Shown piece after piece: positions 18,002 to 26,959 of a stretch of DNA of 64,000 bases. The position numbers were made by a program, and so were the translations under genes. Position 1 is the first letter of the stretch, and the number at the start of each line of letters is the position of its first letter. The notes beneath the pieces are model-generated. The model saw only the letters and a program-made list of their open reading frames with translations, was not told the DNA's origin and searched no databases. Origin of the DNA: Luteimonas fraxinea (GTDB lineage: Bacteria > Pseudomonadota > Gammaproteobacteria > Xanthomonadales > Xanthomonadaceae); the NCBI RefSeq assembly GCF_021233355.1, contig NZ_CP089507.1, forward strand, positions 1,922,001-1,986,000, given 5' to 3'.

Positions 18002-19903
18002 TCAGCCGCCCAACAGCACCCGGTTCATCCGCTGCACGAACGCAGCGGGATCCGGCAGCGGCGCGCCCGCGGCGATCTCGGCCTGCTCCAGCAGCAGCGT
18101 CGAAAGATCGGTCGCCTTCGCATCATCCGCTTCGCTTTCGATCCGCTGCAGCAACGCGTGCTGCGGGTTGATCTCGAGCGTCGGCTTGCTCTCGGGCACG
18201 TCCTGGCCGGCTTCGCGCAGCAGGCGGGCGAGGTGCGGGGCCATTTCGTAGTCGGCGAGCGCGAGGCAGGACGGCGAATCGGTGAGGCGAGCGGACACGC
18301 GCACATCGCCGACGCGGTCGCCGAGCAGATCCTTGATGCGCTCGACCAGCGGTGCGGCGGCAGTCGTGGCTTCGGCCTGCTTCGCCTTGTCAGCTTCATC
18401 GAGCGGCAGTTCGCCCTTGGCGACGTTCTTCATCGACTTGCCGGCGTACTCGTGCAGGCTGCCGAGCATCCATTCGTCGATGCGGTCGAACATCAGCAGC
18501 ACTTCGATGTCCTTCGCGCGGAAGGCTTCGAGCTGCGGACTGCCGGCAGCGGCCTTGTAGCCATCGGCGGTGATGTACCAGATGGTGTCCTGGCCGACCG
18601 GCATGCGGCCGACGTAGTCGTCGAGCGACACGGTCTGCGATGCGCCCTCGCCCTTCGTCGACGCGAAGCGCAGCAGCTTGGCGATGCGCTCGCGGTTGCT
18701 GGCGTCTTCGACGATGCCTTCTTTCAGCGTGTTGCCGAAGGCCTTGTAGAACGCGGTGAACTTCTCGGGCTCGTCGCGCGCGAGCTTCTCGATCAGATCG
18801 AGCACGCGCTTCACGCACGCGCCCTTGATGCGGTCGAGCTGGCGGTTGTGCTGCAGCAGTTCGCGGCTGACGTTGAGCGGCAGATCGTCGGCATCGACGA
18901 CGCCGCGCACGAAGCGCAGGTAATTCGGCAGCAGTTCCTCGGCGGCGTCCATGACGAACACGCGCTTGATGTAGAGCTTCAGTCCCTTGCGCTCGTCGCG
19001 CCCGCCCATCATCAGATCGAACGGCGGCTGCGACGGCAGATACAGCAGCGTGGTGAAGCTCTGGCTGCCTTCGACGCGGTTGTGGGTCCACGCGGCCGCG
19101 TCGTTGAAGTCGTGGCCGAGCGCCTTGTAGAAGCCCTGGTATTCCGCTTCGGTGATCTCGGATTTCGGGCGGGTCCACAGCGCGGATGCGTCGTTCGCGG
19201 TCTCCCACTCCGGCGCGGCGTCGGCCTTCGGCTCGTCCTCGCCTTCAGCGGCCGACAGCGCGTCCTTGGGCATGCGGATCGGAAACGCGACGTGGTCGGA
19301 GTACTTCGTCACCAGCGAGCGCAGCTTCCAGCCGTCGAGGAACTCGTCCTCGTCTGCCTTGAGATGCAGCACGACGGTGGTGCCGCGCTCGGGCAGGGTG
19401 ACGTCTTCGAGCGAATACTCGCCGCGGCCGTCGCTTTCCCACTTCACACCGGCGTCGGGCGCAGCGCCCGCGTGGCGGGTCAGCACGGTCACGCGATCGG
19501 CGACCACGAAGGCCGAGTAGAAACCGACACCAAACTGGCCGATCAGGCGTGCATCGGCCTTCTGCTCGCCGCTCATCGCTTCGAGGAAGCGGCGCGTGCC
19601 GGAGCTGGCGATGGTGCCGATGTTGGCGACCACGTCGTCGCGGTTCATGCCGATGCCGGTGTCGCGGATCGTCACCGTGCGCGCCGCCTTGTCCCAGCTG
19701 ACATCGATGTGCAGCTCGCCGTCGCCCGCCAGAAGGTCGGGATTGGCGATCGATTCGAAGCGCAGCTTGTCGCAGGCATCCGAGGCGTTGGAGATCAGCT
19801 CGCGCAGGAAGATCTCCTTGTGCGAGTACAGCGAGTGCGTGACCAGATGCAGGACCTGGGCGACTTCGGCTTCGAACTTGCGGGTTTCGGCGGGTGCGGT
19901 CAT
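18002..19903 (-). CDS. htpG: Molecular chaperone HtpG (Hsp90)
   Basis: A 633-residue ATP-dependent chaperone of the cytosol, of family-normal length. The N-terminal GHKL ATPase motifs are ELISNASDACDKLRF, IRDTGIGMNRDDVVANIGTIA and GQFGVGFYSAFVVAD. The middle domain has YIKRVFVMDAAEELLPNYLRFVRGVVD and LPLNVSRELLQ. The C-terminal dimerisation domain ends in VQRMNRVLLGG. A heat-shock-type promoter lies upstream. It is flanked by unrelated genes, so it is probably monocistronic. Confidence 0.98.
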   Translation of the reverse strand: MTAPAETRKFEAEVAQVLHLVTHSLYSHKEIFLRELISNASDACDKLRFESIANPDLLAGDGELHIDVSWDKAARTVTIRDTGIGMNRDDVVANIGTIASSGTRRFLEAMSGEQKADARLIGQFGVGFYSAFVVADRVTVLTRHAGAAPDAGVKWESDGRGEYSLEDVTLPERGTTVVLHLKADEDEFLDGWKLRSLVTKYSDHVAFPIRMPKDALSAAEGEDEPKADAAPEWETANDASALWTRPKSEITEAEYQGFYKALGHDFNDAAAWTHNRVEGSQSFTTLLYLPSQPPFDLMMGGRDERKGLKLYIKRVFVMDAAEELLPNYLRFVRGVVDADDLPLNVSRELLQHNRQLDRIKGACVKRVLDLIEKLARDEPEKFTAFYKAFGNTLKEGIVEDASNRERIAKLLRFASTKGEGASQTVSLDDYVGRMPVGQDTIWYITADGYKAAAGSPQLEAFRAKDIEVLLMFDRIDEWMLGSLHEYAGKSMKNVAKGELPLDEADKAKQAEATTAAAPLVERIKDLLGDRVGDVRVSARLTDSPSCLALADYEMAPHLARLLREAGQDVPESKPTLEINPQHALLQRIESEADDAKATDLSTLLLEQAEIAAGAPLPDPAAFVQRMNRVLLGG

Positions 19904-19941
19904 TGCGTGCGGCGTCCGTGTGGATGTGGTGCGAATGTTGG

Positions 19942-19969
19942 ATATAGGTGTCGATGGCGCGGAATCAAG
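19942..19969 (-). promoter_or_regulatory. Putative sigma-32 promoter of htpG
   Basis: Read on the minus strand, CTTGATT, a 12-base spacer and CACCTATAT sit about 40-65 bases before the htpG ATG. This resembles the heat-shock sigma factor pattern (CTTGAAA and CCCCATNT), with the -10 also close to a housekeeping TATA box. The match is imperfect and is read by eye. Confidence 0.45.
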
Positions 19970-20012
19970 CGCCGACGCCAGCGACCGGGTCGTCTGCAGG
20001 CGATCCGCCGTC

Positions 20013-20432
20013 TCAAACGTGCGCGATCCACTGGCGCAGCAGGGTCTGCACCGCGTCGGCGCGGGCTTCGATGTCGTCGCGGTTGGCGAACGCGAGCAGT
20101 GCGCGATCCGGTGATGGCCAGGTCAGCAGTCCGTCGAGATCGTCAATCGCGAGTCCGCCGTCGGGCAGTGCACGCGCTTTGGCGCCGCGGTGCAGGACCA
20201 GGCCGATGCCGGAGGTCGCGCGCAGCTGCGTGGTCGCGAAGTATTCGGTGGTGCGCCAGCTCGGCGCGTTCCATTTGATGCCTTCCGCGACCGTTGGATC
20301 GACGCCCAGCACCAGCGCGCGCAGGCGTTGCACGGCGTCGACGTGCGGGTGATCGAGATCGGCCATAAAGGCATCGACGGCGACCGAAGTGTCGGCCGGT
20401 GTGCTGTGTCGCGGACGGGCGGTCTTCGCCAT
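20013..20432 (-). CDS. DUF1801 (YdhG-like) protein
   Basis: A 139-residue protein. VDAVQRLRALVLGVDPTVAEGIKWNAPSW is the DUF1801 signature, followed by the hydrophobic beta-strand region GIGLVLHRGAK. The fold is iron-chaperone/frataxin-like in relatives, but the function is unsettled. AGGAGTCC precedes the ATG. It stands alone between htpG and the cytochrome b561 pair. Confidence 0.8.
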   Translation of the reverse strand: MAKTARPRHSTPADTSVAVDAFMADLDHPHVDAVQRLRALVLGVDPTVAEGIKWNAPSWRTTEYFATTQLRATSGIGLVLHRGAKARALPDGGLAIDDLDGLLTWPSPDRALLAFANRDDIEARADAVQTLLRQWIAHV

Positions 20433-20486
20433 GGCTGGACTCCTGTCGAAAGAATCCAGCCTAACGAAGCAGGTGTCGCAAGCGGC

Positions 20487-21077
20487 TCAAGGCGCGTCGA
20501 TCTCCGTGCGCGCGGCCACGCGGTCATCGTGCGGACGCGGCCCCAGCGGCACCGGCGCCATCGTGCGGTACACGCCATCGCGACGGACCCACGCGTGATA
20601 CAGCGCGGCGGCGAGATGCAGCAGGATCACCGCGAGCAACGCGCGCGCCAGCCACGTGTGCGCGGCGCGCAACACGCTGTAGATCGCGGGATCGTGCGGC
20701 GCGATCGACGGCAGATGCAGATCGCCCCACACCACGACCGGATTACCGGCCGCCGACACCATCGCCCACCCTATCAACGGCATCGCGAACATCAACGCGT
20801 ACAGCGCAACATGGGAGGCATGCGCCGCAGCGCGCTGCCACTGCGGGAGATCGCGCGGCAACTCGGGCGTGCGACGCCGCAGTCGATGGATCAAGCGCAC
20901 GATCACCAGCACCAGCAGCGCGATGCCGATCGGCCGGTGCAGCATCAGCAGCGACGGGCGCAACGTCATCGACGACACCATCGCCACACCGACGAACAGC
21001 ATCGCCAGGATCAGGATCGCCATGCTCCAGTGCAGCACGCGGGCGAATGCATCATGGCGATCGGTCGGCGCGTTCAT
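20487..21077 (-). CDS. Cytochrome b561-family membrane electron carrier
   Basis: A 196-residue four-helix membrane protein. HRPIGIALLVLVIVRLIHR and the His in RVLHWSMAILILAM, ASHVALYALMFAMPLIGW and ARALLAVILLHLAAALYHAW supply paired haem-ligand histidines in the usual places. It overlaps the SrpA-like gene by 4 bp and lies downstream of it, so the two are co-translated. It would pass quinol electrons to the periplasmic partner. The last 25 residues are a polar tail. Confidence 0.9.
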   Translation of the reverse strand: MNAPTDRHDAFARVLHWSMAILILAMLFVGVAMVSSMTLRPSLLMLHRPIGIALLVLVIVRLIHRLRRRTPELPRDLPQWQRAAAHASHVALYALMFAMPLIGWAMVSAAGNPVVVWGDLHLPSIAPHDPAIYSVLRAAHTWLARALLAVILLHLAAALYHAWVRRDGVYRTMAPVPLGPRPHDDRVAARTEIDAP

Positions 21078-22156
21078 CGGGCGGCCTCCGGGGGTGGTGT
21101 GCCGTCGACATCGGCGCCGCGCGCGACCTCGCGCTCGCGTCGATCGAAGGACTGCGCATACACGGCTGCGCGTGCGGCGAGGATCGGATCGTCCGACAGC
21201 GCAACGCCGGTCGGGATGATGGTTGGATCGAAGTTCAGATCGCGGCACGCACCGGTCGCCTGGTCCTGCGCGTCGGTCACCACGACGGTGCCGACGACGA
21301 CCTGTTCGCGATCATCGGGCCAGGGCGTGCTCGGATCGCTGGCATCGTCGCCATCGGCAGCGATCGTGGCGACCATGTCCCATCGCAACGGCCCATTCGC
21401 AAGCCGCTCACGCAGTTCGTCCTGCAGATAATTGCCTTCCGCCGCCTCGCGCTGCGCGGCGGTCATCTCGACGAACGGCGCCTGCGGACGCATCGACCAG
21501 CGCACCAGGCGTTCACCGCCCTTGCCGGTGAAGCGGTAGGCGTGGATGCCGTTGTACTGCGTGTTGGCGAAGCTGTCGGACCACGGCGCGGACTTCGCCC
21601 ACGCGGCGAAGCGCTGCGCTTCGGAATGCTGCGCGGCGAACGCGGCCATACGTTCTGGATCCGGCTTGCCGGTCGCCGGATCCGGCGCCGACGCGCGCGT
21701 CTGTTCGAGAAAGGTCTCGATCGACGCCGCACCGAAGAACGGAAAACTGTTCATCGCCATGCGCCACTCGCTGCCGTCGGCGCCCTTGAGCACCAGCGAC
21801 ATGCTGCGTACGCGCGCCTGCGCGTCCAGGCCGTAAGGCGAGCCACCGCCGATCGACAGGCGCCCGAGCACTGGCGTATCGGTCCGGGAGAACACACTTG
21901 CGCTGCTGAGCGCGGCGCCTTCCGGATTGCCTTCGAAATGACCAACGACGCAGATGCCCTTGGCATGTGCGCGCCGGAAGCCGGGATACGGCGTGGTCGA
22001 TGTCGCCTCGATCGCATCGGTCATGCGCGCGGACGTGAGCCGGTCCGGCGTGAGCCAGCCTGCGGTCCAGGCGAAGGCACCGCCGACGGCGGCCACGATC
22101 GCCGCGATCGCGACATAGGCACCGGTGCGGCGGCGGGGTGCGGGGACTTGCGACAT
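21074..22156 (-). CDS. Periplasmic catalase-related peroxidase, SrpA/YMR-like
   Basis: A 360-residue protein with an N-terminal membrane anchor (AYVAIAAIVAAVGGAFAWTAGW). The mini-catalase core includes FRRAHAKGICVVGHFEGNPEG (distal His region), RMAMNSFPFFGA and QYNGIHAYRFTGKG, all as in SrpA-type haem peroxidases. It is shorter than true catalases, as is normal for this group. Coupling to cytochrome b561 suggests quinol-fed peroxide removal at the envelope. ATG 22156 is chosen; an upstream in-frame start would lengthen the N-terminus without conservation. Confidence 0.85.
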   Translation of the reverse strand: MSQVPAPRRRTGAYVAIAAIVAAVGGAFAWTAGWLTPDRLTSARMTDAIEATSTTPYPGFRRAHAKGICVVGHFEGNPEGAALSSASVFSRTDTPVLGRLSIGGGSPYGLDAQARVRSMSLVLKGADGSEWRMAMNSFPFFGAASIETFLEQTRASAPDPATGKPDPERMAAFAAQHSEAQRFAAWAKSAPWSDSFANTQYNGIHAYRFTGKGGERLVRWSMRPQAPFVEMTAAQREAAEGNYLQDELRERLANGPLRWDMVATIAADGDDASDPSTPWPDDREQVVVGTVVVTDAQDQATGACRDLNFDPTIIPTGVALSDDPILAARAAVYAQSFDRREREVARGADVDGTPPPEAAR

Positions 22157-22250
22157 GGGCGCGGCTCGTGGCGGATCGCGGCGAGCGTACGCCCGTTGCG
22201 GGGCCGGGCGGGTGAAGGCTGTATCGTCGCGACCGGTCAACGCGCGCGAC

Positions 22251-22697
22251 TTACTGCAGCTGGATCTGCGCCGCGTCGGTCACGCGCACATGGGTCTGGT
22301 AGTAGTACTTGCCCGTTGGCTGGCCGGCCGTGGTGAAGTTGATCCGCACTCGCGTTGCCGCGCCCTGTACCAGGATGCGTTTGTGCTCGAGTGCGACGGC
22401 GAGTGGCTCGCCGAGGCGCAGTTCCAGCTGGCGTGCCGCCGCAGGCGTCAGCGCGACCGTCAGATTGCGCTGGTCGCGGTAATCGGTCTCGGAGTTGAGA
22501 TAGGTCGCGCCGTCCTGATGACCGATCGCATTGACCTGCATCGAGAAGGTGCCAGCAGCGCCACGTGGCGCAGCGTCGGCGGCGAGCTGGATCGCCTGCG
22601 CAGGTTGCAGCCAGCGCGCCTGGTCGTTGGAAACGCCGCTCACACAGCCGGTCGCGAAAAGTGCGGCAACCACTACCGTCATGCGTATCGAAGTCAT
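22251..22697 (-). CDS. Small lipoprotein of unknown function
   Basis: A 148-residue protein with a signal peptide and lipobox ALFATGCVSG. The mature domain is beta-rich with alternating polar residues (TFSMQVNAIGHQ, RNLTVALTPAAARQLELRLGEP, TRVRINFTTAGQPTGKYYYQTHVRV). I do not recognise a family. GGAAG precedes the ATG at a good distance. No obvious operon partner. Confidence 0.75.
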   Translation of the reverse strand: MTSIRMTVVVAALFATGCVSGVSNDQARWLQPAQAIQLAADAAPRGAAGTFSMQVNAIGHQDGATYLNSETDYRDQRNLTVALTPAAARQLELRLGEPLAVALEHKRILVQGAATRVRINFTTAGQPTGKYYYQTHVRVTDAAQIQLQ

Positions 22698-22821
22698 GTG
22701 TCTTCCTTGAAGGGCTGAAACGTCCTGGCGTCGAATCGAAACAGACCGCACGCGCGGGTTATCCGCCCGTACAGTCTGTCAGACCGCGATGACGATGACA
22801 TCGCGATCCATGGTCCTGCGG

Positions 22822-23226
22822 TCAAGGCTGGTAGCAGGCACCCGACGGATCGGCTTCGATCTGGATCAGCTCGCTGCCACCGCCGCCCCACACATTGCCG
22901 CCCGTGAAGATCAGGCAGCCCTCGTCGCGAAACAGCGCCTGCAGGCGCGTCGCGTCGTTACCGAAGTAGAACGGGATCCAGCGCTTGCCGGACTCGTAGG
23001 TGTGGAAGCGATCCGGCGCGCGATCCAGCAGTTCCTGCACGTCCTGCATGCTCATGCCGATTTCGAGCTGCGCGAACTTGCTGCCTTCGGCGGGCGTACC
23101 GACGATCTCGCCGGTGAACGTGCCGTCCTTCGACTGGACCTCTCGCGTCTGTCCATCCTGCGCGACGACCGACCCCGAAGCCGCCACGGCCAGCGCCAAC
23201 GCGGCGCCGATTCCCCAATTGCGCAT
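22822..23226 (-). CDS. Secreted small protein with a SmpA/BamE-like segment
   Basis: A 134-residue protein with a cleavable signal peptide (ALALAVAASGSVVAQ). The mature sequence has FAQLEIGMSMQDVQELLDRAP and WIPFYFGNDATRLQALFRDEGCLIFTGG. The first segment has the rhythm of BamE/SmpA-like helices (IxxGMsxxxVxxLLG), but identity is not certain. It contains two Cys that could form a periplasmic disulfide. Confidence 0.7.
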   Translation of the reverse strand: MRNWGIGAALALAVAASGSVVAQDGQTREVQSKDGTFTGEIVGTPAEGSKFAQLEIGMSMQDVQELLDRAPDRFHTYESGKRWIPFYFGNDATRLQALFRDEGCLIFTGGNVWGGGGSELIQIEADPSGACYQP

Positions 23227-23476
23227 TGCAATCCCCTTGCGTGCTGCGTCGCCGGAATGGCGACGGCGTGGGGATGCTAGCAGGCAGGATCGACCGGGAT
23301 GCGGCGTCATCCCTCAGCAGGTGTGTCGAAGCAGGCAATTGATGCTCGGTGCGCGCCGCCCCACCATTTCTCGATGTTCTCAACTGACAACAAGCCTGAT
23401 TTGCACAGTGCACATACGTCGCCGATGCGCGTCGCGCCATCTCGCTCATTCCGTCTTGGCTCAGGCAGATTTTTAG

Positions 23477-23652
23477 CCCCTCTCCCTTCGGGAGAGGGGT
23501 TGGGGTGAGGGACAGGGCGCTCGCGACCGCCTGGAGGACAGGCAATTCAAGCGACCGGCAACGGGCGACGCCATGACGCCATGACGCCATGACGCCAACG
23601 ATTCGCCCTCACCCGACGCGCATGCGCGTCGACCTCTCCCAGAGGGAGAGGT
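23477..23652. repeat. REP-type blocks and a 9-bp tandem repeat
   Basis: CCCCTCTCCC-TTC-GGGAGAGGGG plus a GTGAGGG tail lies at 23477-23511. CGCCCTCACCCGACGCG..CTCTCCCAGAGGGAGAGG lies at 23605-23652 in opposite orientation. Between them, CATGACGCC is repeated about three times (23567-23596). The wider gap 23227-23793 has no gene I can support. Confidence 0.7.
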
Positions 23653-23793
23653 GCTTCTCGCACGAAATCAGGCATGCATCGGTCGGCGCCCAACGGGTGG
23701 AAAGCGTCTTGCGCGCACGCTTGTTGGCCTAGGAAGTTCGGCTGGCTTTGACACAGAACACGTCGCAATCCAGAACGACATCGGTCCCCGGCG

Positions 23794-24189
23794 CTACACC
23801 AGACTCTGCGCCGCCCCGTTGCTGCGTCCGATCTCACCGATGGCCGTGACATCCACGCCCTCGATACACGCCAGATTGAACCCGTATTCGTTCGGCGCGC
23901 TTCGGCGCTGGTGGTGGGTGTAGATGCCGCAGACGCTGCAGAACCAGTGCTTGGCGATCTTCGTGTTCCACTGGTACAGGCTGAGCACATTGGCGCCGCG
24001 GGTCACGCGCAGGCGGTCGAGCGTCACGCCGGCCATCACCGCGCCCTTGCGACTGCAGATCGAGCAGTTGCAGCGGCGGATGTTCTCGAAGCCGTCGATC
24101 AGATCGACCTCGAATTCGACGGCCTTGCAGTGACAGGTGCCGATGACCGTCTGCATCGCGGGCCGCTCGGCGGCAGAGGCGTCGGTCAC
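23794..24189 (-). CDS. GFA-family (glutathione-dependent formaldehyde-activating fold) protein
   Basis: A 131-residue Cys-rich zinc protein. The motifs GTCHCKAVEFEVD, RRCNCSICSRKG and HWFCSVCGIYTHH give the GFA zinc-binding pattern. The C-terminal NLACIEGVDV is typical. Most members have unknown substrates. It overlaps the start of an upstream 72-residue gene by 4 bp. Confidence 0.9.
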   Translation of the reverse strand: MTDASAAERPAMQTVIGTCHCKAVEFEVDLIDGFENIRRCNCSICSRKGAVMAGVTLDRLRVTRGANVLSLYQWNTKIAKHWFCSVCGIYTHHQRRSAPNEYGFNLACIEGVDVTAIGEIGRSNGAAQSLV

Positions 24190-24404
24190 TTCTGCAGACC
24201 TGCCACGACTTCCGACACGTTGAGGCCCAGTTCGAGCTGCAGGCGCACGTACTCGCGCTCCTTGCGCGACAGGCTGCGGCCCATCTCGATACGCACATCC
24301 TCGGCTTGCATGATGCGGATGATCCGAGGCATCGCCGAGCCGATGGCGTCCGGGCCGTAGCCGGCTTCGCGCAGGGCCGCGATGAGAAGGGCTTCAAGTT
24401 CCAT
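24186..24404 (-). CDS. 72-residue helical protein coupled to the GFA gene
   Basis: A small, charged, fully helical protein (AALREAGYGPDAIGSAMPRIIRIM, then GRSLSRKEREYVRLQLELGLNVSEVVAG). The last part could be a helix-turn-helix, but it is too short to assign. ATG 24404; its end overlaps the GFA start by 4 bp, so the two are translated together. Function unknown. Confidence 0.6.
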   Translation of the reverse strand: MELEALLIAALREAGYGPDAIGSAMPRIIRIMQAEDVRIEMGRSLSRKEREYVRLQLELGLNVSEVVAGLQK

Positions 24405-24573
24405 GACACGTCCGGATCGAATTCGAGACTCGTATTGTGCGCCAGGCGTCACGGGTCGACACGCACGCAGCTCGGCTTTCGGCATCAGTGCGGCGCCATG
24501 ACTTGCGGCCTTTGTGCGTGCATGCGCGGCAGGCAAGGATGGCAACCGATCCCCGACCGGCCATCTCGCGCCA

Positions 24574-25410
24574 ATGCCCATCATCACCGGCACTGCTGAC
24601 ACAGCTGCCCACGGATTTCGAATCAGACGCTGGACCGCGTTGCCGATCATCGCGGTCTTCCTGTGGCTGGATCACTTCCATCTCGATCTGTTCCGCGCCG
24701 TTGCCGGCGACTGGAACGGCGCGACGCGCACATGGGCGCTTGCGCTGCTGGGCTATCTGCCGCACTGGATCGTCGCATTGGGCGTAGCGGCATTATTGAC
24801 CCGGCCACGCCACGCCGCCCGTGCGCTCGGCCTCGACGGCCGTCCCCTCCGCGCGTTGGTGCTCGGTCTGCTGTTGACCGCGCCGATGGCACTGGGACTC
24901 GCACTCAAAGCGCCGCTGACACTCGATGCCGATACGCCGCATGCACTGATGCGCCACGCGCTGCTGCCCGGCTGCGGCGAAGAACTCCTGTATCGCGGCC
25001 TGTTGTTCGGCCTGCTGTTCCGCATCGCGGGCTGGGGGTTCGTGCCGGCGGCGTTGACCGGCGCGCTGCTGTTCGGCGCCGCGCATCTGTCGCAAGGCGG
25101 CAGCGCGGTCGAGGCGGCCGGCATCTTCGCCATCACCGCGCTGGGCGGTGTGTGGTTCGCGTGGCTCTACGTCGAATGGGATTTCGATCTGTGGGTGCCG
25201 GTGGCGTTCCATGTCCTGATGAACGCCTGGTGGGTGGTGTTCCCGGTGGCCGACAACGCACTCGGGCCGCTGTGGACCGTCGGCCTGCGGCTGCTGGTGA
25301 TCGCGCTTTCGGTCGGTGTCACGCTCGCGTACGCAAGACGCCGCGGCGGCCGGCGCATCCGCGGACGACACTGGTTCTGGATTCGTGCAAACAGCAGTGT
25401 CATGCGCTGA
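24574..25410 (+). CDS. CPBP-family intramembrane glutamic/metallo-endopeptidase
   Basis: A 278-residue membrane protein with about eight TM segments. The Abi/CPBP motifs are visible: GCGEELLYRGLLFGLLFR (EExxxR), FGAAHLSQGG (FxxxH) and PVAFHVLMNAWW (HxxxN). Family members include Rce1-type proteases and bacteriocin self-immunity proteins. ATG 24574 is chosen because the longer frame adds only low-complexity residues. The C-terminus is Arg-rich (RRRGGRRIRGR). Substrate unknown. Confidence 0.85.
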   Translation: MPIITGTADTAAHGFRIRRWTALPIIAVFLWLDHFHLDLFRAVAGDWNGATRTWALALLGYLPHWIVALGVAALLTRPRHAARALGLDGRPLRALVLGLLLTAPMALGLALKAPLTLDADTPHALMRHALLPGCGEELLYRGLLFGLLFRIAGWGFVPAALTGALLFGAAHLSQGGSAVEAAGIFAITALGGVWFAWLYVEWDFDLWVPVAFHVLMNAWWVVFPVADNALGPLWTVGLRLLVIALSVGVTLAYARRRGGRRIRGRHWFWIRANSSVMR

Positions 25411-25517
25411 AGCGGGCGGACGCCGCACGATCACCCGCGCGACATCACCCTCGCATTCGTTGTCCGGCCGGTTACGCTTCGGCAGCCCACACCGGGTGAT
25501 CAGCAGAGGAACGCGCG

Positions 25518-26174
25518 ATGCGTCGACTGGGGGCTTGTCTTGCGCTGCTGTGGCTTGCGGGCTGCGCGTCGCAGCCGGACGCCGTGATCGAACGCGACGG
25601 ATGCCGCGTGCTGCCTGCCAGAGCGTCGCTCACCGATGTCCGCATGCACGCGCTCACGCTGAAGCAGGACGCCAAAGGCTGCCGCGCCGTCGGCCGCGCG
25701 CCCACGCAGGACATCGCGGCGATGCAGCAGCGGGCACTGGTCGTGATGGCCACCGCGCACTGCGGCGCCATGGCCACACCGGGTGAGATCCAACAGGCGA
25801 ACACCCAGGGCGTCGCGTCCTACGGCTTCACACTGCTGCTCGCGGCCAAGCCCGATGCCGTCTGCCATGCGCCCGGCACAGGCGATCGCGCGATGCCCGT
25901 GGTCTCGATCGACGAAGCGTCCCGTCGAAGCAATCCACCGCGGTATCCACCCACGATGACCCACGCCGGCATCGAAGGCCGCGTCATCCTGACCCTCCTG
26001 GTCGAGCCCGACGGCGCAGCGGCGGCCGCGCTCGTGCAGACCAGCAGCGGCCAGGCGGCGTTCGACCAGTCCGCCACCGAGGCCGCGCGCAAGTGGCGGT
26101 TCCATCGGGATGCTGCCTCGAAGCACGAGGGCCTCGCGGTGGTGCGCGTGCCCGTGCGATTCGCAATGGATTGA
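25518..26174 (+). CDS. Lipoprotein with a TonB-like C-terminal domain
   Basis: A 218-residue protein. The signal peptide ends LAGCASQ, a lipobox. The C-terminal 80 residues match the TonB_C fold: RYPPTMTHAGIEGRVILTLLVEPDGAAAAALVQTSSG and EAARKWRFH. It lacks the Pro-rich spacer and the N-terminal TM of classical TonB, so it is probably not an energy transducer. The N-terminal part (about residues 20-130) has several Cys and no family I recognise. AGAGGA precedes the ATG. Confidence 0.8.
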   Translation: MRRLGACLALLWLAGCASQPDAVIERDGCRVLPARASLTDVRMHALTLKQDAKGCRAVGRAPTQDIAAMQQRALVVMATAHCGAMATPGEIQQANTQGVASYGFTLLLAAKPDAVCHAPGTGDRAMPVVSIDEASRRSNPPRYPPTMTHAGIEGRVILTLLVEPDGAAAAALVQTSSGQAAFDQSATEAARKWRFHRDAASKHEGLAVVRVPVRFAMD

Positions 26175-26227
26175 GGCCCGATGCCCGTCCGCACATGCTG
26201 CATCCGTCGCATCAGAGCGCGCCATCC

Positions 26228-26905
26228 ATGAAGATCACCCGGCTGCTCGGCATCTACGCACTCGGCATGGGGCTGGTCTTCGTGCTGCTGCTCACATGGA
26301 TCGGCGCGGTGTACGCGATCAATGTCTACACCACGGCGGAGCTGTCGGCCGAGGCCATCCTCAACACGATGCTGACCGGGCTGCTGAGCGTCGTCGTCTT
26401 TCCGATCGTGCATCGTGCTGTGTACCGGCATTACTGGGCCATCAGTCGCAAGCTGGCGTCCGGTGAACTGCAGGTCGGCGACCACATGCCGGTCATCGGC
26501 GCCGAACCCGCTTCGCCGGTGCCGCGGGTCCGCAAGACGCGCTTGCAGATCGCGCTGTACGTTGCGCTTTACGCACTCGCGATGGCATCGCTGCTCGCCG
26601 CCTACGCGCCCCCCGGGCATCAGGAAGCGTTGAACGCCTACCTCGCCCGTTTCAGCTTCGGGCGCAGTTCGTTCTCCAGCCTCGCCACGCTGGTGGTGGT
26701 GTACGCACCGATGGCGATCGGACTCGGGATCGCGATGCCGCTGCTGGAGATCGATCGCAGGCGCATGCAGTCACGCGAACTGCCTGCAACCGAAGCGCTG
26801 CGTCTGCAGCTCCGTCAGGACTGGGTGTTCTCGTTCGTGATGTCGTACGTCACCGTCAGCTTCCTCGCATTCGTGACGGGCAACATGATCCTCAATCATC
26901 TTTGA
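26228..26905 (+). CDS. Five- or six-TM membrane protein of unknown function
   Basis: A 225-residue integral membrane protein: hydrophobic segments near residues 5-30, 42-60, 98-118, 140-165 and 197-222, with a polar loop in between. No motif suggests a transporter or enzyme. It follows the TonB_C lipoprotein by 53 bp in the same direction and may be co-transcribed. Confidence 0.75.
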   Translation: MKITRLLGIYALGMGLVFVLLLTWIGAVYAINVYTTAELSAEAILNTMLTGLLSVVVFPIVHRAVYRHYWAISRKLASGELQVGDHMPVIGAEPASPVPRVRKTRLQIALYVALYALAMASLLAAYAPPGHQEALNAYLARFSFGRSSFSSLATLVVVYAPMAIGLGIAMPLLEIDRRRMQSRELPATEALRLQLRQDWVFSFVMSYVTVSFLAFVTGNMILNHL

Positions 26906-26959
26906 GGCGCGCCACACGCTTGAGTGTTCATTCGCAAACCCGCAGTCACACAAGCTGCA

